From: Biscogniauxia marginata
Taxonomy: Eukaryota; Ascomycota; Sordariomycetes; Xylariales; Xylariaceae
NCBI GenBank assembly: GCA_022695795.1
Contig: MU404066.1
Location: 124,001 to 188,000, forward strand
Length of the DNA stretch: 64,000 nucleotides
Direction: 5' to 3'
Translations under genes and position numbers: made by a program
Notes under the pieces: model-generated
The model's database searches: none
Seen by the model: the letters and a program-made list of their open reading frames with translations, nothing else
What the model was told of the DNA's origin: nothing
Part shown: positions 48,888-60,584 of the stretch, piece by piece
Layout: every line of letters begins with the position of its first letter
Position numbering within the stretch: the stretch's first letter is position 1

Positions 48888-50039
48888 ATGCCCTCTGCAC
48901 CTCACGAGACCGAGATCCCGGAGGAGACGGCCCAGTACCTCTCGAAGCTGCCCTCCAAGAACCTAGCGCCGCTGTGGACGGTGATGGGGGCCATGGTGCC
49001 CCCGCGGCCGATGCCGCAGGCCCGGGTCGCGCGCTGGGAGTACGGGGAGGTGCGCCCGCTGCTCGAGGAGGCCGGGCGGCGCGTGAGCGCCCGCGAGGCC
49101 GAGAGGCGCGTGCTGATGCTCGTGAACCCGGGCATGCGGGCCCCCTACACCACCGACACCCTCTACGCCGGCCTGCAGCTGATCCTGCCCGGCGAGACGG
49201 CCCCCGCGCACCGCCACACCGCCTTCGCCCTGCGCTTCATCGTCGAGGGCGACAGGGGCTTCACCGCCGTCGGCGGCAGGAAGGTCACCATGCGGGCGGG
49301 CGACGTCATCTTGACGCCGAGCTGGCAGTGGCACGATCACGGTCACGAAGGTATGTGTGTAGAGGGGGGGGGAGGGGAATTCCGTGGATGTAAGTCGGCT
49401 GCTAATTGCCGACGCAGGAACTGGTCCGATGATCTGGCTGGATGGTCTGGATCTGCCGCTGTACCAAGCGTTTCCGACGAACTTCGCCGAGATGTACAGC
49501 GACCCTCGATATCCTAGCGAGTAAGTCCCGTCGTTTATGCTTTGCTCCCCCCGCTACCCCTCCCCCTTCTCCGGGGCGGACGCAGTGTTGTTAATGATGC
49601 AAACCCCCAAAGGGCCACGCCGGACGTCGCCGATCTCTGCGTCCCCTGGTCCGACGTCCAGGAGTCCCTCGACGCGGCGGCGGGCACTCACGCGATCTAT
49701 CGCTACGGGATCGGCGAGGGGGAATCGCGGCGGCCCCTATCGCTGACGGTGGGGGCGCAGGCCGAAAGGGTCGACGCGGGTGCCGCGTCCACCCCCGCGC
49801 GCGAATCCTGCTCTTTCGTCTATCATTGCGTGGAGGGGAGCGGCCGGACGGCCCTCAAGCTGGCCGATGGGAGTACGGAACAGCAGGTTCAATGGTCGAA
49901 AGGAGACACTTTCGCGGTACCGGCCTGGTCGGAGCGCACGCACGTCGCGGACGACGGGGGAACGCGGGCTTACCTCTTTGCTATCAACGATGAGCCGTTG
50001 CTTCGAAACCTCGGCATGTATAAGCGTGAAAGCGTGTGA
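48888..50039 (+). CDS. Gentisate 1,2-dioxygenase
   Basis: Exons 48888-49350, 49418-49520 and 49586-50039 join in phases 1 and 2 and give 339 residues. The protein is a bicupin: the first cupin has the iron-binding [14 protein letters not shown] and WQWHDHGHE segments (residues about 105-155), followed by [13 protein letters not shown]. The second, degenerate cupin covers about 240-330 and includes [17 protein letters not shown]. Gentisate dioxygenase is an Fe(II) enzyme that opens the ring of 2,5-dihydroxybenzoate to maleylpyruvate in the cytosol. No maleylpyruvate isomerase, fumarylpyruvate hydrolase or salicylate hydroxylase lies next to it here, so it is not in a visible catabolic cluster. 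The first exon is strongly GC-rich. The start ATG is in a GAGCATGCC context. Confidence 0.92.
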
Positions 50040-51672
50040 TCCTTCGTATTATGTATTTAAGCTTCAGGATATGTGATTAATCGCTCTGTTTATTACGTGT
50101 GTCGCTCTTATTTACGATAACGAACTATCATTTTAAACTTCCTTACGAAATAGTCAGTTACAAACATATAATCGAAGATGCTGCTGACTTTTAAAGATAT
50201 TTGCTATGCGACGCTGCCGTGGCCAATTAATTAATTAATTACAACGCAAAACGTATATAAAAAGTTGTCATCAAGTCCTCAACAACTAACTTGCATATAT
50301 GAATGTCATTTCTCGAGGTTGCTCTTTATCAACAGGAAGCGTGCGAGTCCTTGGTCACGGTAAGATACCTTTCAGTCGAAGATTTTTTCAAAGACGAGAT
50401 CAGAAGTAAAGGGCCTACATTATCTAGCGTCACCCTCTGCGCAAGCAAAAAGGAGCTAGGGGGTTAGTATGTACGAAGGGTAGCTCGATTACTTGAGTGT
50501 TGATATTTATCAAGGAGCGTGAAAAGGAGCGTGACCGACTGAGAGCAACATAATTAGATTTCTGGAATCATTTGTTCATTGAGAAAGTGTGTTTCTTGCT
50601 CTTGGGATATGTATTAGAAGTATGTATGTAGTGTCAACAGATATTTTAAGGCCATTAAGTGTTGTGGGGATCTGGTAGTATTAAACTCACTATAAGTCTC
50701 GTATGACCTCGTCATATATGGATATATGAGTTACGGGATCAGTTTGCTCAAAGACCCCGTGCAGGCGCATATGCACACAGGGCCAATCGTCATTCATTCG
50801 GTTACACCACCAGGAAGAGTTAAATAAATCAATAAGGTAAATCGATTGTGCTCCTTGCATTCTGAATCTCTATCTATTATAAGCCTCATCCACGATACGA
50901 TGTATGGCTGCTTCCGGGGAGAGGAGTCGGTGTTGTCGTGCTGGGCTGTAGTAGGACAAGACAGGTACCCCGGATGCATTGAAGCGGTGGTTTCGCACAC
51001 GTCGTTGATGTTTTATGCCTGGACTCTATGAGAGAGAAAGAGAGAGAGAGAGAGTAAGTAATGTACTTGAGGAATAAATATGAATACATAGGAAAGGGGA
51101 GGAAACTTACTAAGTTGCCCCAACGAGGATGATTTTATAAAGCTTCAAGATGATGTGTTAGTCAAAAGGGACAACCTAGGTCGATAATGCCTAGATGCTT
51201 AAGCCTCGATAAAAAAGAGGTATTATTTATATCTTAATAAGAGACTTAACATACACGTTTTAATAATAACTTTCGTTTATTAAAATTATAATATTAAATA
51301 TAATTAAAAAAAAACTTTATTAATTAATAATTTATTTAAAATAAAATAAATAAAAAATTTTTAAACTTTTACCTTTTTAAACTTATATTATTATAATAAT
51401 ATAAAATAATATTTATAAAGAAACATTAATAATACATAGTATTATACGAGATATAATATGATGAGCTCCCGAAATACCATTTCTAGCGTCAAAATCTCAC
51501 CTAGATAGCAAATCAATGACTCTTAGTATTAGATCAAGTCTCATGAAGCCAAGCCTCATCATCGGGTATATAGGTATATATATATATATATATAACAACT
51601 AGCACCTCACCCATCCACCCATCTACCCAACCATCCAAACCCCGCCTCGCCTCGCCTCGTCTCGCCTCCCAC
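50040..51672. other. Intergenic, with an AT-rich island
   Basis: No gene seen. TAATTAATTAATTA occurs near 50225-50240. From about 51190 to 51460 the sequence is nearly all A and T. A TA repeat lies near 51573-51593, and GCCTC repeats near 51645-51668 just outside the stop of the Faf1-like gene. Confidence 0.55.
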
Positions 51673-52635
51673 TCATCTCCTCCTCTTCTTCCCCGCCCCT
51701 CCACCCCCGCGCGCCCCATCCGCCTCGATCTCCGCTATATCCCTGCGGCTGAGCCTCAGGGTGCCGCCGCTGAGCCTGCCCACGGCGGGTGCACCGACGG
51801 GGCGCTCGCGTCTGACGCGGGCCCCCCGACCCACCAGTTTATCAGCATCCTTCTTCTTCTTCTTACCCCCCGCCGCCGCCTTCCCGGCCGCGGGCCCGGG
51901 CCTCTCGAGCACGATCCCGTTCTCCCGCGCCTCCCTGCGCCTCCTGGCCTCCCTCGCCCCGGCCGCCGCCGCGATCCCCTTGCGGTGCGCCATCGGCATC
52001 TTGGCCTGCGCGTAGATGCTCGCCTTGGACCCGAGCGCCGCCATGCGCAGGTCCGTCGCCAGGTGCCGGTTGCGGCCCCGGTGCTCCGCCGCGCTGCCGC
52101 TGCCGCTGCCGCCCGCTGCCAGGAGGTGCGACTCCGAGAGCAGGCGCTGCAGCGCGAGGTCGTTCCTTACGAGCGAGGGCGCGTCCTCGTCGGCCGTCGC
52201 GGCGGGCGGCTTGCGTTTGCTCCCGGGCGCGGACGGGGTGGTGCTGGGGTCTGTGGTGATGGACGCGGTTGGCGGTCGGGAGGAGAGGTAGGCTTTGGTC
52301 TCGCGCTTGGAGAGCATGTTCAGTGCGGCCGAGGGCGTGTTAGTGTGCGAGACTACTTCGACGGCGGGGGTGCTGGAGCTCGAGGGTGAGGTTTCGGACT
52401 CATATTCTTCTTCTTCGTCGGAGACGCCGCCCCACGATCCATCCGAGGACTCTGAATCAGACCGCATATCCTCTAGTTGAGACTCTGGTGCTAGTTTCGT
52501 GGACTCGGTAGTTGGTTCCAGGGGCTTGAATTGTGCTTCAAAGTGCCGCCGGAATACCGCCATCGCATCTTCCTGGGATACCGAAGGGTCCGCCTTTTGC
52601 GTGCGCGACTTGCGCTTCCCTAAAACTGTAGCCAT
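51673..52635 (-). CDS. Faf1-like 40S ribosomal subunit assembly factor
   Basis: A single exon of 320 residues runs from the ATG at 52635 to the stop at 51673. The N-terminus has an amphipathic block (DAMAVFRRHFEAQFKPLE), then an acidic Ser/Glu-rich region. The centre and C-terminus are basic, with GSKASIYAQAKMPMAHRKGI, repeated Arg/Lys tracts and a GKKRRR end. This layout matches yeast Faf1 and human C1orf131 (DUF4602/FSAF1), a nucleolar factor of the small-subunit processome needed for 18S rRNA maturation. The gene is Ala/Gly-rich and GC-rich in its 3' half, with several low-complexity insertions. It is divergent from his6 with 316 bp between the starts. The family call rests on overall architecture and the conserved AQAKMPMAHRKG-type block. 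Confidence 0.75.
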   Translation of the reverse strand: MATVLGKRKSRTQKADPSVSQEDAMAVFRRHFEAQFKPLEPTTESTKLAPESQLEDMRSDSESSDGSWGGVSDEEEEYESETSPSSSSTPAVEVVSHTNTPSAALNMLSKRETKAYLSSRPPTASITTDPSTTPSAPGSKRKPPAATADEDAPSLVRNDLALQRLLSESHLLAAGGSGSGSAAEHRGRNRHLATDLRMAALGSKASIYAQAKMPMAHRKGIAAAAGAREARRRREARENGIVLERPGPAAGKAAAGGKKKKKDADKLVGRGARVRRERPVGAPAVGRLSGGTLRLSRRDIAEIEADGARGGGGAGKKRRR

Positions 52636-52951
52636 CGAGTCGGTTTCTGCGTATAGTTGTTGTGGTAGATTTTGTGGGAATTGGGTGATTTCGATCGCAG
52701 TTGAAGTTGAAGATTATAAAAAGTTAATGTGGAGAATATTATCAGCCTTACAGCAGCACCAGCCACATATTGCATTACCTAGCCAATCAGAAATTTTCAA
52801 ATTTATCACCAGCCACAATATACCCCGCCAAGGTAGCCTCGTCGAGCTTCAACCATTTTCAGGGAACACCCCCACCATCGTGACCGGACAATACGAAATC
52901 CCACTTCTTACTTGATCAGGACATTCCAAATCTTACATTTCCGTTCTTATA
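52636..52951. promoter_or_regulatory. Compact divergent promoter, Faf1-like gene and his6
   Basis: Only 316 bp separate the two ATGs, so the promoters must overlap. The region is AT-richer than both genes and contains CCAGCCACATAT and CCAGCCACAATATA near 52760-52820. Linking a ribosome assembly gene to an amino-acid biosynthesis gene would fit joint nutrient control, but I see no certain Gcn4-type TGACTC site. Confidence 0.45.
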
Positions 52952-53927
52952 ATGACGCGTTTCAGGCCGTGCATAGACCTGCACGCCGGTCAGGTAAAGC
53001 AGATTGTGGGCGGCACGCTGGACAGCACAACCGCCGAGCTGAAGACGAACTATGTCTCGAAGCACTCTGCGAGCTACTATGCGTCTCTGTACCGCGATCG
53101 TGCGCTCGAGGGCGCCCACGTAATCATGCTGGGCCCCGGAAACGAGGATGCGGCAAAGGAGGCTCTGGCCACGTGGCCGGGACACCTGCAAGTTGGAGGG
53201 GGCATCAACGATCAGAACGCGGCGCTGTGGGTAGAGAGGGGCGCGAGTAAGGTCGGTCTCGTCTACCGTAATTTTGACTTGTTTCTGCGAGCTCTTGTCA
53301 TATTAGCATATGCAATGTCATCTACCTAGCGATTTCGTAGCACATTGCTTTCGAACCCGGCTGATTGGGTGCTGATTAGTAGGTCATCATCACATCCTTC
53401 CTCTTTCCCGAGGGCAAATTCAGCCAGGAGCGTCTAGATGCCGTATTAGCAGCGCTGGGAGCGCAGAGAGACAAGCTCGTCATAGACCTGAGCTGCAGGC
53501 GGCGAGGCGACGACAAATGGTTCGTGGCCATGAATAAGTGGCAGACCATCACGGATATGGAGGTGAACCAAGGTTTGTCTTAAGTCGTATCCGCGGTGTA
53601 CCTGTGGAGACATTTCTTGTTAACGAAGTTGGAATAGAGTCCATCAAGGCCCTAGAGCCGTATTGCTCCGAGTTTCTTATCCACGCTGCGGATAACGAGG
53701 GCCTGCAAAAGGGCATTGATGAGAAACTTGTCGAGAAGCTGGCCACGTGGTGTAGCATACCGGTTACCTATGCGGGTGGTGGCAGGAACTTGGACGACTT
53801 GGAGTTAGTGAAGAGGCTGAGTAATAGCAAAATAGACCTCACGATTGGCAGTGCATTAGACTGCTTCGGTGGGACGGGCGTCAGATTTGATGACTGCGTC
53901 GAGTGGAACCGGAGACAGGATTTATGA
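52952..53927 (+). CDS. his6: Phosphoribosylformimino-AICAR ribotide isomerase (histidine synthesis)
   Basis: Exons 52952-53251, 53383-53572 and 53638-53927 join in phases 0 and 1 and give 259 residues, the normal length of the yeast-type enzyme (about 260). The N-terminus [18 protein letters not shown] carries the first catalytic Asp of the (beta-alpha)8 barrel. Phosphate-binding loops QVGGGIN and TYAGGGRN, and [16 protein letters not shown] near the C-terminus, are intact. The enzyme performs the Amadori rearrangement of ProFAR to PRFAR, the fourth step of histidine synthesis, in the cytosol. Intron 1 is 131 nt and intron 2 is 65 nt. The 3' end converges on coronin with 264 bp between the stops. 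Confidence 0.96.
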
Positions 53928-54191
53928 GGATCAAATATCAACATTCGAGTTTGCCAACTGGACCCTGTAATGTATACCATCGAAACTGTGTATAAGAAGA
54001 CATGAAAGATTCGGGAGTAAAGGCTTATCAAAGGCTCCAAACTCCGACAGCATTCCAGGAGTAGGTATAGCCGGCAACTTCCGATCGAATGTACGTACAC
54101 GCCTCATCAAAACCATTATCCATCAGCCACTCAAAACACAAATCACTTTCCGTATCCTGTTAGAACACTCCTGATAGCCGTTGTGGGACTA

Positions 54192-56378
54192 TCACGATTT
54201 TAGCTGTTCCAACTCTAGTTCTAGCAGCCGAATTCGTTCGCTCTGGTCCTGGCTTGGAGATACCACTCGCTTCTTGACGCTGTCTAACTCCGTTGTTAGG
54301 TGGTGAATCTGTTCGCTTTGCGTGCTGATCAACTTCGTCTGCGTCTCTAGAAGCTTCTTGATCTGCTCCAGTGTTTTTTCAACTGCCGGGCTTGTTGCAT
54401 TATCGCTTGACGCTGTCGGAGCGGATGCCGCTGCTGAAATTGGCGACTTAAGGGGCTGCGCCGGCTTTGGCGGTGGTGCCGAAGTCGTCTTGGTGGGAGA
54501 AGCTACTTTAGGTTCCGACCTCACAGGCAATGAACTACGTTGCGGGGGCCGAGAGACCTCTTCGAAGCTCGAACTATCGTCTGCCTCATCTTCCTTGGTG
54601 TCGTCGTACTTGGATGCTATAGCTGCCATGGACCCCTTCTGGTCGTTTATAGAAGGAGTAGGCCGCACCGGTGTCGGCGCAGGTGCTGGCTCTGGCTCTT
54701 TAGGAGCAGGCTTGGAGACCGGCGCAGGAGTAGGAACAGGAGCTGCGGCAGGAGGCTTATAGTCAGCAGGTACCTCCACCGGCGGCTGGCCCTCGTAGAT
54801 GCTCTCGAAATCGATCTTCGGTGGTAGAGCAGTTTTGCCCGAGAGCCAATCTTGTGCACTTAGGGCAGGCTTGAGGCCTACAGCTGGGGGGAAGATATCC
54901 GACTGGAAGGTTTCAGCACGCCGAGGGACCGTGAAAGAGATCGGTTCGATGTAGCTGTCGTTCACGGTCTTGTAAGCTCTCATGACTTCATTTTCGTGGA
55001 CCTATTGAATTGTTAGTACTGATGTCGATCTCAAGCCTGTTTCCTGGGGCTCACGTTGACACCGCGCTTGGGAACGAAGGCAATTCCTCGTTGAGGATCC
55101 GCGGACTTATACTCGGACAGGAACTCGAACTTGTCGTTCTCATATTCGAAGTAACGAATATTGCCATCACTATGCGTTAGGGTTAGACATAAGATCTTGC
55201 CATGCTGCTTATGTTTTGTTAGAGCTTACCCCTTTCCAGCTAGGTATAGACAATTACAGCTATCATCTAGAGTCGCCGAGGTTAGCTAAGCATTACAAAG
55301 TGCATTTAAGAACCCCCTTACCCCAGAATGGCATACAGACACCGGAGATACTGTCGAGAGTCTTGAAGCCGCCAATAGGTGTAGGGTTGCCAGGCTCCCA
55401 TAAGGCGAGCTGACGGTCACTCATTTTGGAGAAACCGGTGGTGGCGAACCGGTTTTGCTCGCCCAGCCAGACCGTACGACTGTTCTTGGCTCCTTCGTGG
55501 CCTGGGCTTTCATGGGCGGGTCTCTCCTGCCGAGCGTCCCATACACGTAACTTCTTATCTCTAGAGGTCGTCACCAGCAGCGTCCCGCTAGCGTTCCACG
55601 ACAAGCTCTGAACAATGTCGGGGTGCCTGAGGGTGAGCGCAGTCGAACCGGTGCCGATGTCCCAGACCTTAATGCTAAGATCACCAGACGCCGAAGCAAG
55701 AATGTTCTCAGCGGCGGGGTTGAAAAGAACTTGGCCAACCTTTCTCGTATGGCCGGTCAACTTGGCGACGGGGGAGACATCGGCGGGTTCTTCGGCGTCG
55801 GTAAAGAGGGTGAAGTCCTGAGGCACCTGCCAGATCATGACTTTTCCATCGTCGGAAGCGGAAGCGATAACACGGTCGTTGAAAGGGTTCCTTGAGCAAG
55901 GTTAGGGGGCAATCTTGCTTGGGCGGACTAAGGGGCTAGGTATCGGAGGGGGGTCGCGTGCGCACCAGTCGGTATCGAGAACAGTGGCAGTGTGGCCACG
56001 GAACAGAGGGATGACATCGGGAAGCTTGCCCTTCTCGTTCGCGGGGATGACAGCAAAGGCGCCTCCTCCACTGGCCTCCCAATTAACTGCGATGTACTCG
56101 GGGTTGGCCTATTGCGCCAGGGGCTGTCAGCAGGGCAGTTGGGCGCCAGATGCGATGTAAACACGGGTGTTGGGTGGGATCGAACCTTGACTAAGTTGGT
56201 GTCCCAAGCATTGCGGCTAATACGTAGGTTGTCGTAGCAGAACTCCTTCCGTGTCGATTTGCCGAAGACATGTCCTGAAGCGCGGTTAGACAGGCTGCGC
56301 AAGCTCCCAATCCAGTCCTGCTAGCAAGGCTAGGGGAAACGCACGATACTTGGACGCTCTTACGAAGCGGCCAGCCAT
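54192..56378 (-). CDS. crn1: Coronin, actin-binding WD40 protein
   Basis: Seven exons, 56378-56345, 56274-56186, 56108-55966, 55890-55322, 55266-55230, 55169-55055 and 54992-55001 through 54192 (one exon, 55001-54192), give 598 residues. The opening MAGRFVRASKYRHVFG with RKEFCYDNLRISRN is the diagnostic coronin N-terminus. WD-type repeats follow (VIASASDDGKVMIWQ, ILASASGDLSIKVWD, LLVTTSRDKKLRVWD), then the coronin C-terminal extension (GIAFVPKRGVNVHENEVMRAYK, ISFTVPRRAETFQ). A Pro/Ala-rich variable linker covers about residues 395-540, and a C-terminal coiled coil about 540-598 (ETQTKLISTQSEQIHHL to the end). Coronin binds F-actin and Arp2/3 at cortical patches. One exon is only 37 nt. Every junction keeps phase. 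Confidence 0.96.
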
Positions 56379-58645
56379 GATTAGCAAAGGTCGAGAATAC
56401 CTATGCTAATGCAAAAAAGAATGGATATTGAAGTTTCGTTAATACAGTACAGAGAAGGAAGATGGCAATTAGGGCAGTAGGTGAGGTCGGGCAAAAGATA
56501 GGAGCGGTAGAAGGAAAGAAAGTGAAACTTGATTGCGCCTCGTGCGTGGCCTTGTCAGTCGAACGAGCTGAGAGTTATTGACGGGAGGAACCTCCAGTCC
56601 CCACTGTAGAAACCCCCTCTGACCCCCTGAAGCTTATTTGGGCAGAGGGCAAATGCAGGTAATTAGGTGGGTGGGGGGCCCCTTAGCAACGAGAAACGGA
56701 GAGGGCATTGGGTACTTACGGGCATCAATTATGTACAAGTAACCATTTCCATCATCTACCAGGTACATGCAAATACGTACGTATGTACATACATAATGTA
56801 TGTAAGTCATCTCTACAGTATACGTATCATACACGTACACATACACATACACTAGAAAACCACCCTCTTAGACAACAAGATCACAAGAGCATGGAATCGA
56901 TCAACATCTAACTGATCTCAGGGTCCAACAATAACTTGAGCCAATGACATGACAAGAAGAGGACCAACAGAGCAATTGTAGGTACATGCTATGTACATAT
57001 GAAAGTAGTATCCATGCAACTCCATGGGCTTAAGTTAATTACCCCTATTTGCACACCACTCTTTTGATCGCTATACGGGGCATGAAGTTATCGACATCAT
57101 CATCATCATACTACCGCCGGGGTATTGAGCACGACGATAGCTTTCAACTGTTTGCATCGTTCCGTTCCCGAGCTGAGCGTTATGGAAGTGCCACCATAGA
57201 GACGACACGAGGCGAGACGAGATAACACCAAATAGGAAGACGATCAGCCGCCGATCGGAATATTCTAAACATGAGCACTTGCAAAGGGCAAGTAGCAGTG
57301 TATAGATGTAATCTGTAGTGTAGAGCACGTAACATCTCCCGGTAATCAACGGTAGGTACCTAAAGGAGTTCATGCTGACAGACAGTAGATTTGTCTGGAT
57401 TAGCTGTCTGTACGGCTGTCCTTGAGGCTCTGCTAGGACGTTGCAATCAATGTCTTACTCAATCGTACATATCAACCATACATATCGGTAACCAAATGGA
57501 TGGTCAATTAATCCATGTCCTCTCCATTGCATTATCTGCTTCACCAGCCTTGGCATCGAAGCAAGGGTTGTAGGGTTGTAGGGTTGTATCCATGCTGTCG
57601 ACACCTGAAGTTACTATGTACATATGAAATACCCACTCATTCACCTGAACCGAATTATCTTGAAAACCACCTGGAACGCCTGTCTGGAACAAATGACCTA
57701 GTGTCGTATTTCTTGCTTCCTTATTATACGACCTGCCCGTCCCCCATCTTTCTTGAGCGCTTGTCGCATGATATGACGCCGAGGATCTTGTCGTGTTTGT
57801 TCTTCCAACGCGTCACTTGAGATGGGTAACACGAGAATGGAGGGGATACCATACCCTAGTTGTGATAAGAATGGAAATATAACTATAATACGCAAGGGGG
57901 GATCTATTGTTAGATATATCTTCATATTGTCTGCAAGTCCTAACCTAGGCGTATCGAGTGTGTTTACAATGAAGAATGAAAGGAGCCCGATATCTATATT
58001 CTATTGTAACTGGTACCTACCTACCTACCTACTAGAGAGGCACCATTCATCTTGTTTTTTAGCATATAGGAATAAGCTCGAAGTATCTACCTAGAGATAG
58101 GCACGTGGGATCACAGATGAGATCCCTTTCTAAAATGGAATGGCGCAGGGACTATAAGCTCGATCAGAGTTAACCTAGCCTGGGGAGTTCATAAACCAAG
58201 CCAACGATGCCTATAGAAAGGACCGAAAAGCTACCTTTGGCTATTAAGTAGCGGCTAAAGTTCGGAAGCACAATTCTTAACAGCAACTTTGTTAAGCTGA
58301 GATAGGTCGATGTAAGTGGTAGGTAACTTTAGGTAGAGGGGCCTATAGGTCATCTGTGCAGTGAGCGCTTACCCGTGGGCGGTTAGTACAAAATACTTTA
58401 TCACGTGCTAGCAATTCACGCCAATTGCTTACCTAACTAGGCGAGGCTAGGTACTTCGTCTAAAGCTCAGCGCGTGTTCTGACGCGACAAACTGCGCCTG
58501 CACCCGCACTGGGGACCCCAGACACTTTTTCTTATCGAGACAGCCTCAAGCCATCATCTCCCTCCGCCGCCTTCCTTCCCACCTTCACCAACTTTGTTTT
58601 TCGTCCCTCAGAAGCTCTGCGAAATCAATCACCAACACCATCAAC
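56379..58645. other. Divergent intergenic, coronin and pob3
   Basis: No gene seen. GTACGTACATACATA-type words lie near 56775-56800 and ACACATACACATAC near 56835-56850. CATCATCATCAT lies near 57095-57110, the palindrome TAGGTACCTA at 57353-57362, and CTACCTACCTACCTAC near 58015-58030. The last 150 bp are CT-rich and lead into the pob3 ATG. Confidence 0.5.
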
Positions 58646-60584
58646 ATGGCCGCTTTGTGAGTAAACCACCACATTCGCCTCCGCCTTTTTGATTTACTAA
58701 TTGATCCCACCACAGCGAGAACTTCGACAGCATCTTTTTGGACCTGTCCAAAGAGTCTGGGAAGTGCAGATTCGCAGAGAATGGCTTGGGCTGGAAGCCT
58801 TCAGCCGGCGGCAACACCTTTACTCTGGACCGTGGCGACATTGCTGCCGCGCAATGGAGTCGCGCAGCCAAAGGCTACGAAGTCAAGGTTCTCAAGCGAT
58901 CCTCCGAAATCGTACATCTCGATGGTTTCCAGCAAGAGGTGAGCAGTCACACTACAACAGAGACCCCTCTCGATTCGTGGACCTGGGCTTTCTAACCATT
59001 AGCATCGCCGCAGGACCTCGAGCGCCTAAGCAAGATCTTCAAGAACTGGTACAGCATCAATCTCGACCCCAAGGAGCACGCCCTTCGAGGCTGGAATTGG
59101 GGCAAGACCGAGTTTAGCAAGGCCGAGCTTGTATTCAACGTCCAGAACAAACCCTCCTTCGAGATTCCCTACTCCGAGATCTCCAATACAAACTTGGCCG
59201 GTCGCAACGAAGTCGCGGTCGAGTTCACCGCCTCTAACGAGGACGACACGGGCACGAATGGGCACCTAGGTGGTGCGCGAGGACGGGGAAAGAAATCTGG
59301 CGCCGGCAAAGACCAGCTTGTCGAGATGCGATTCTATATTCCCGGGACTACTACTCGTAAAGAGACCGAGGGAGAAGAAGCCGGCAGCGATGTAGAGCAA
59401 GAAGAGAAGAATGCCGCTACTCTATTCTACGAGACCCTGATGGATAAGGCCGAGATCGGCGAGACGGCTGGTGATGCCATCGCCACCTTTTTGGAAGTCT
59501 TGCATCTCACGCCACGGTACGTCTTGCTAGGCACCCTTGCACCGCTAATTACTTGCTCTGCTAACAACTCCACAGTGGCAGGTTTGATATCGATATGTAC
59601 GAAGCATCCTTCCGCCTGCGTGGTAAGACCTACGACTACAAGATCCAGTACGAGGCTATTAAGAAGTTCATGGTCCTGCCCAAACCCGACGAGCTACACT
59701 TCATGCTATGCATCGGCTTGGACCCCCCGCTCCGTCAAGGACAGACGAGGTATCCATTCATCGTTATGCAAGCTAAGAAGGATGAGGAAGTAACCATTGA
59801 TCTCAACCTCACCGACGAGGAGCTCAAGGAGAAATACAACAACAGACTAGAGCCACACTACGAACAGCCTCTACATCAAGTTATCACCTACATCTTCAAG
59901 GGTCTTGCCAACAAGAAGATAACATCTCCGGCCAAGGACTTCATGACACACCGCCAACAGTATGGCATCAAGTGCTCAATCAAGGCGGCCGAAGGCTTCC
60001 TGTACTGCCTCGAGAAAGCCTTCATGTTTGTCCCGAAGCCCGCCACATACATATCCTACGACCAGACATCTTCCATCACCTTCTCGCGCGTTAGTGGCGC
60101 CGTGTCGGCCTTGTCCACCTTTGATATTAGCGTTCACATGAAGAACGGTGGACCCTCCCATCAGTTCAGCAACATTAACAGAGAGGATCTGAGGGCACTT
60201 GAGGACTTTTTCAAGCTCAAGGGTCTCCGCGTCAAGAATGAAATTGACGAGGATGCCAACCTGTTGGCTGCAGCCCTCCGGGAGGAAGCCATGGATGACT
60301 CTGAAGAGGAGGTCGTCGGCGCCACAGCAGACCGCGGATCGGCCGATGAGGACGAGGAGAGCGTCGATGAGGACTTCCAGGCGGAAAGCGAAAGTGACGT
60401 AGCAGAAGAGTATGATTCCGCACACGAGTCGTCAGGCTCCGGTAGCGCGGAGAGCGATGTCGACGGTGGTGACGGTGGTGATGGAGGGGGCGACGACGAC
60501 GAAGATGAAGAGATGCTCGACGAGGAAGAAGACGCAGAGGAAGAGAAGAAGCCAAAGGCGAAGAAGCAGAAGACCAAGAAATAA
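58646..60584 (+). CDS. pob3: FACT histone chaperone subunit Pob3 (SSRP1)
   Basis: Exons 58646-58656, 58716-58938, 59014-59516 and 59576-60584 join in phases 2, 0 and 2 and give 581 residues. The N-terminal dimerisation PH domain (ENFDSIFLDLSKESGKCRFAENGLGW in two parts) binds Spt16. The tandem-PH middle domain covers about 190-470, with FDIDMYEASFRLRGK and CSIKAAEGFLYCLEKAF. The tail from about 480 is very acidic (Asp/Glu/Ser) and ends in a Lys-rich KAKKQKTKK signal. No HMG box follows, as expected for fungi, where Nhp6 supplies it. With Spt16 it reorganises nucleosomes during transcription and replication. The first exon is only 11 nt (MAA plus two bases), confirmed by phase and the conserved FENFDSI start. 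Confidence 0.97.

Noticed and set aside
53330..53382. GGGTTCGAAAGC in the first his6 intron (minus strand) as a tRNA B box
   Set aside because: There is no matching A box or cloverleaf stems at the right distance; it is a chance word inside an intron.
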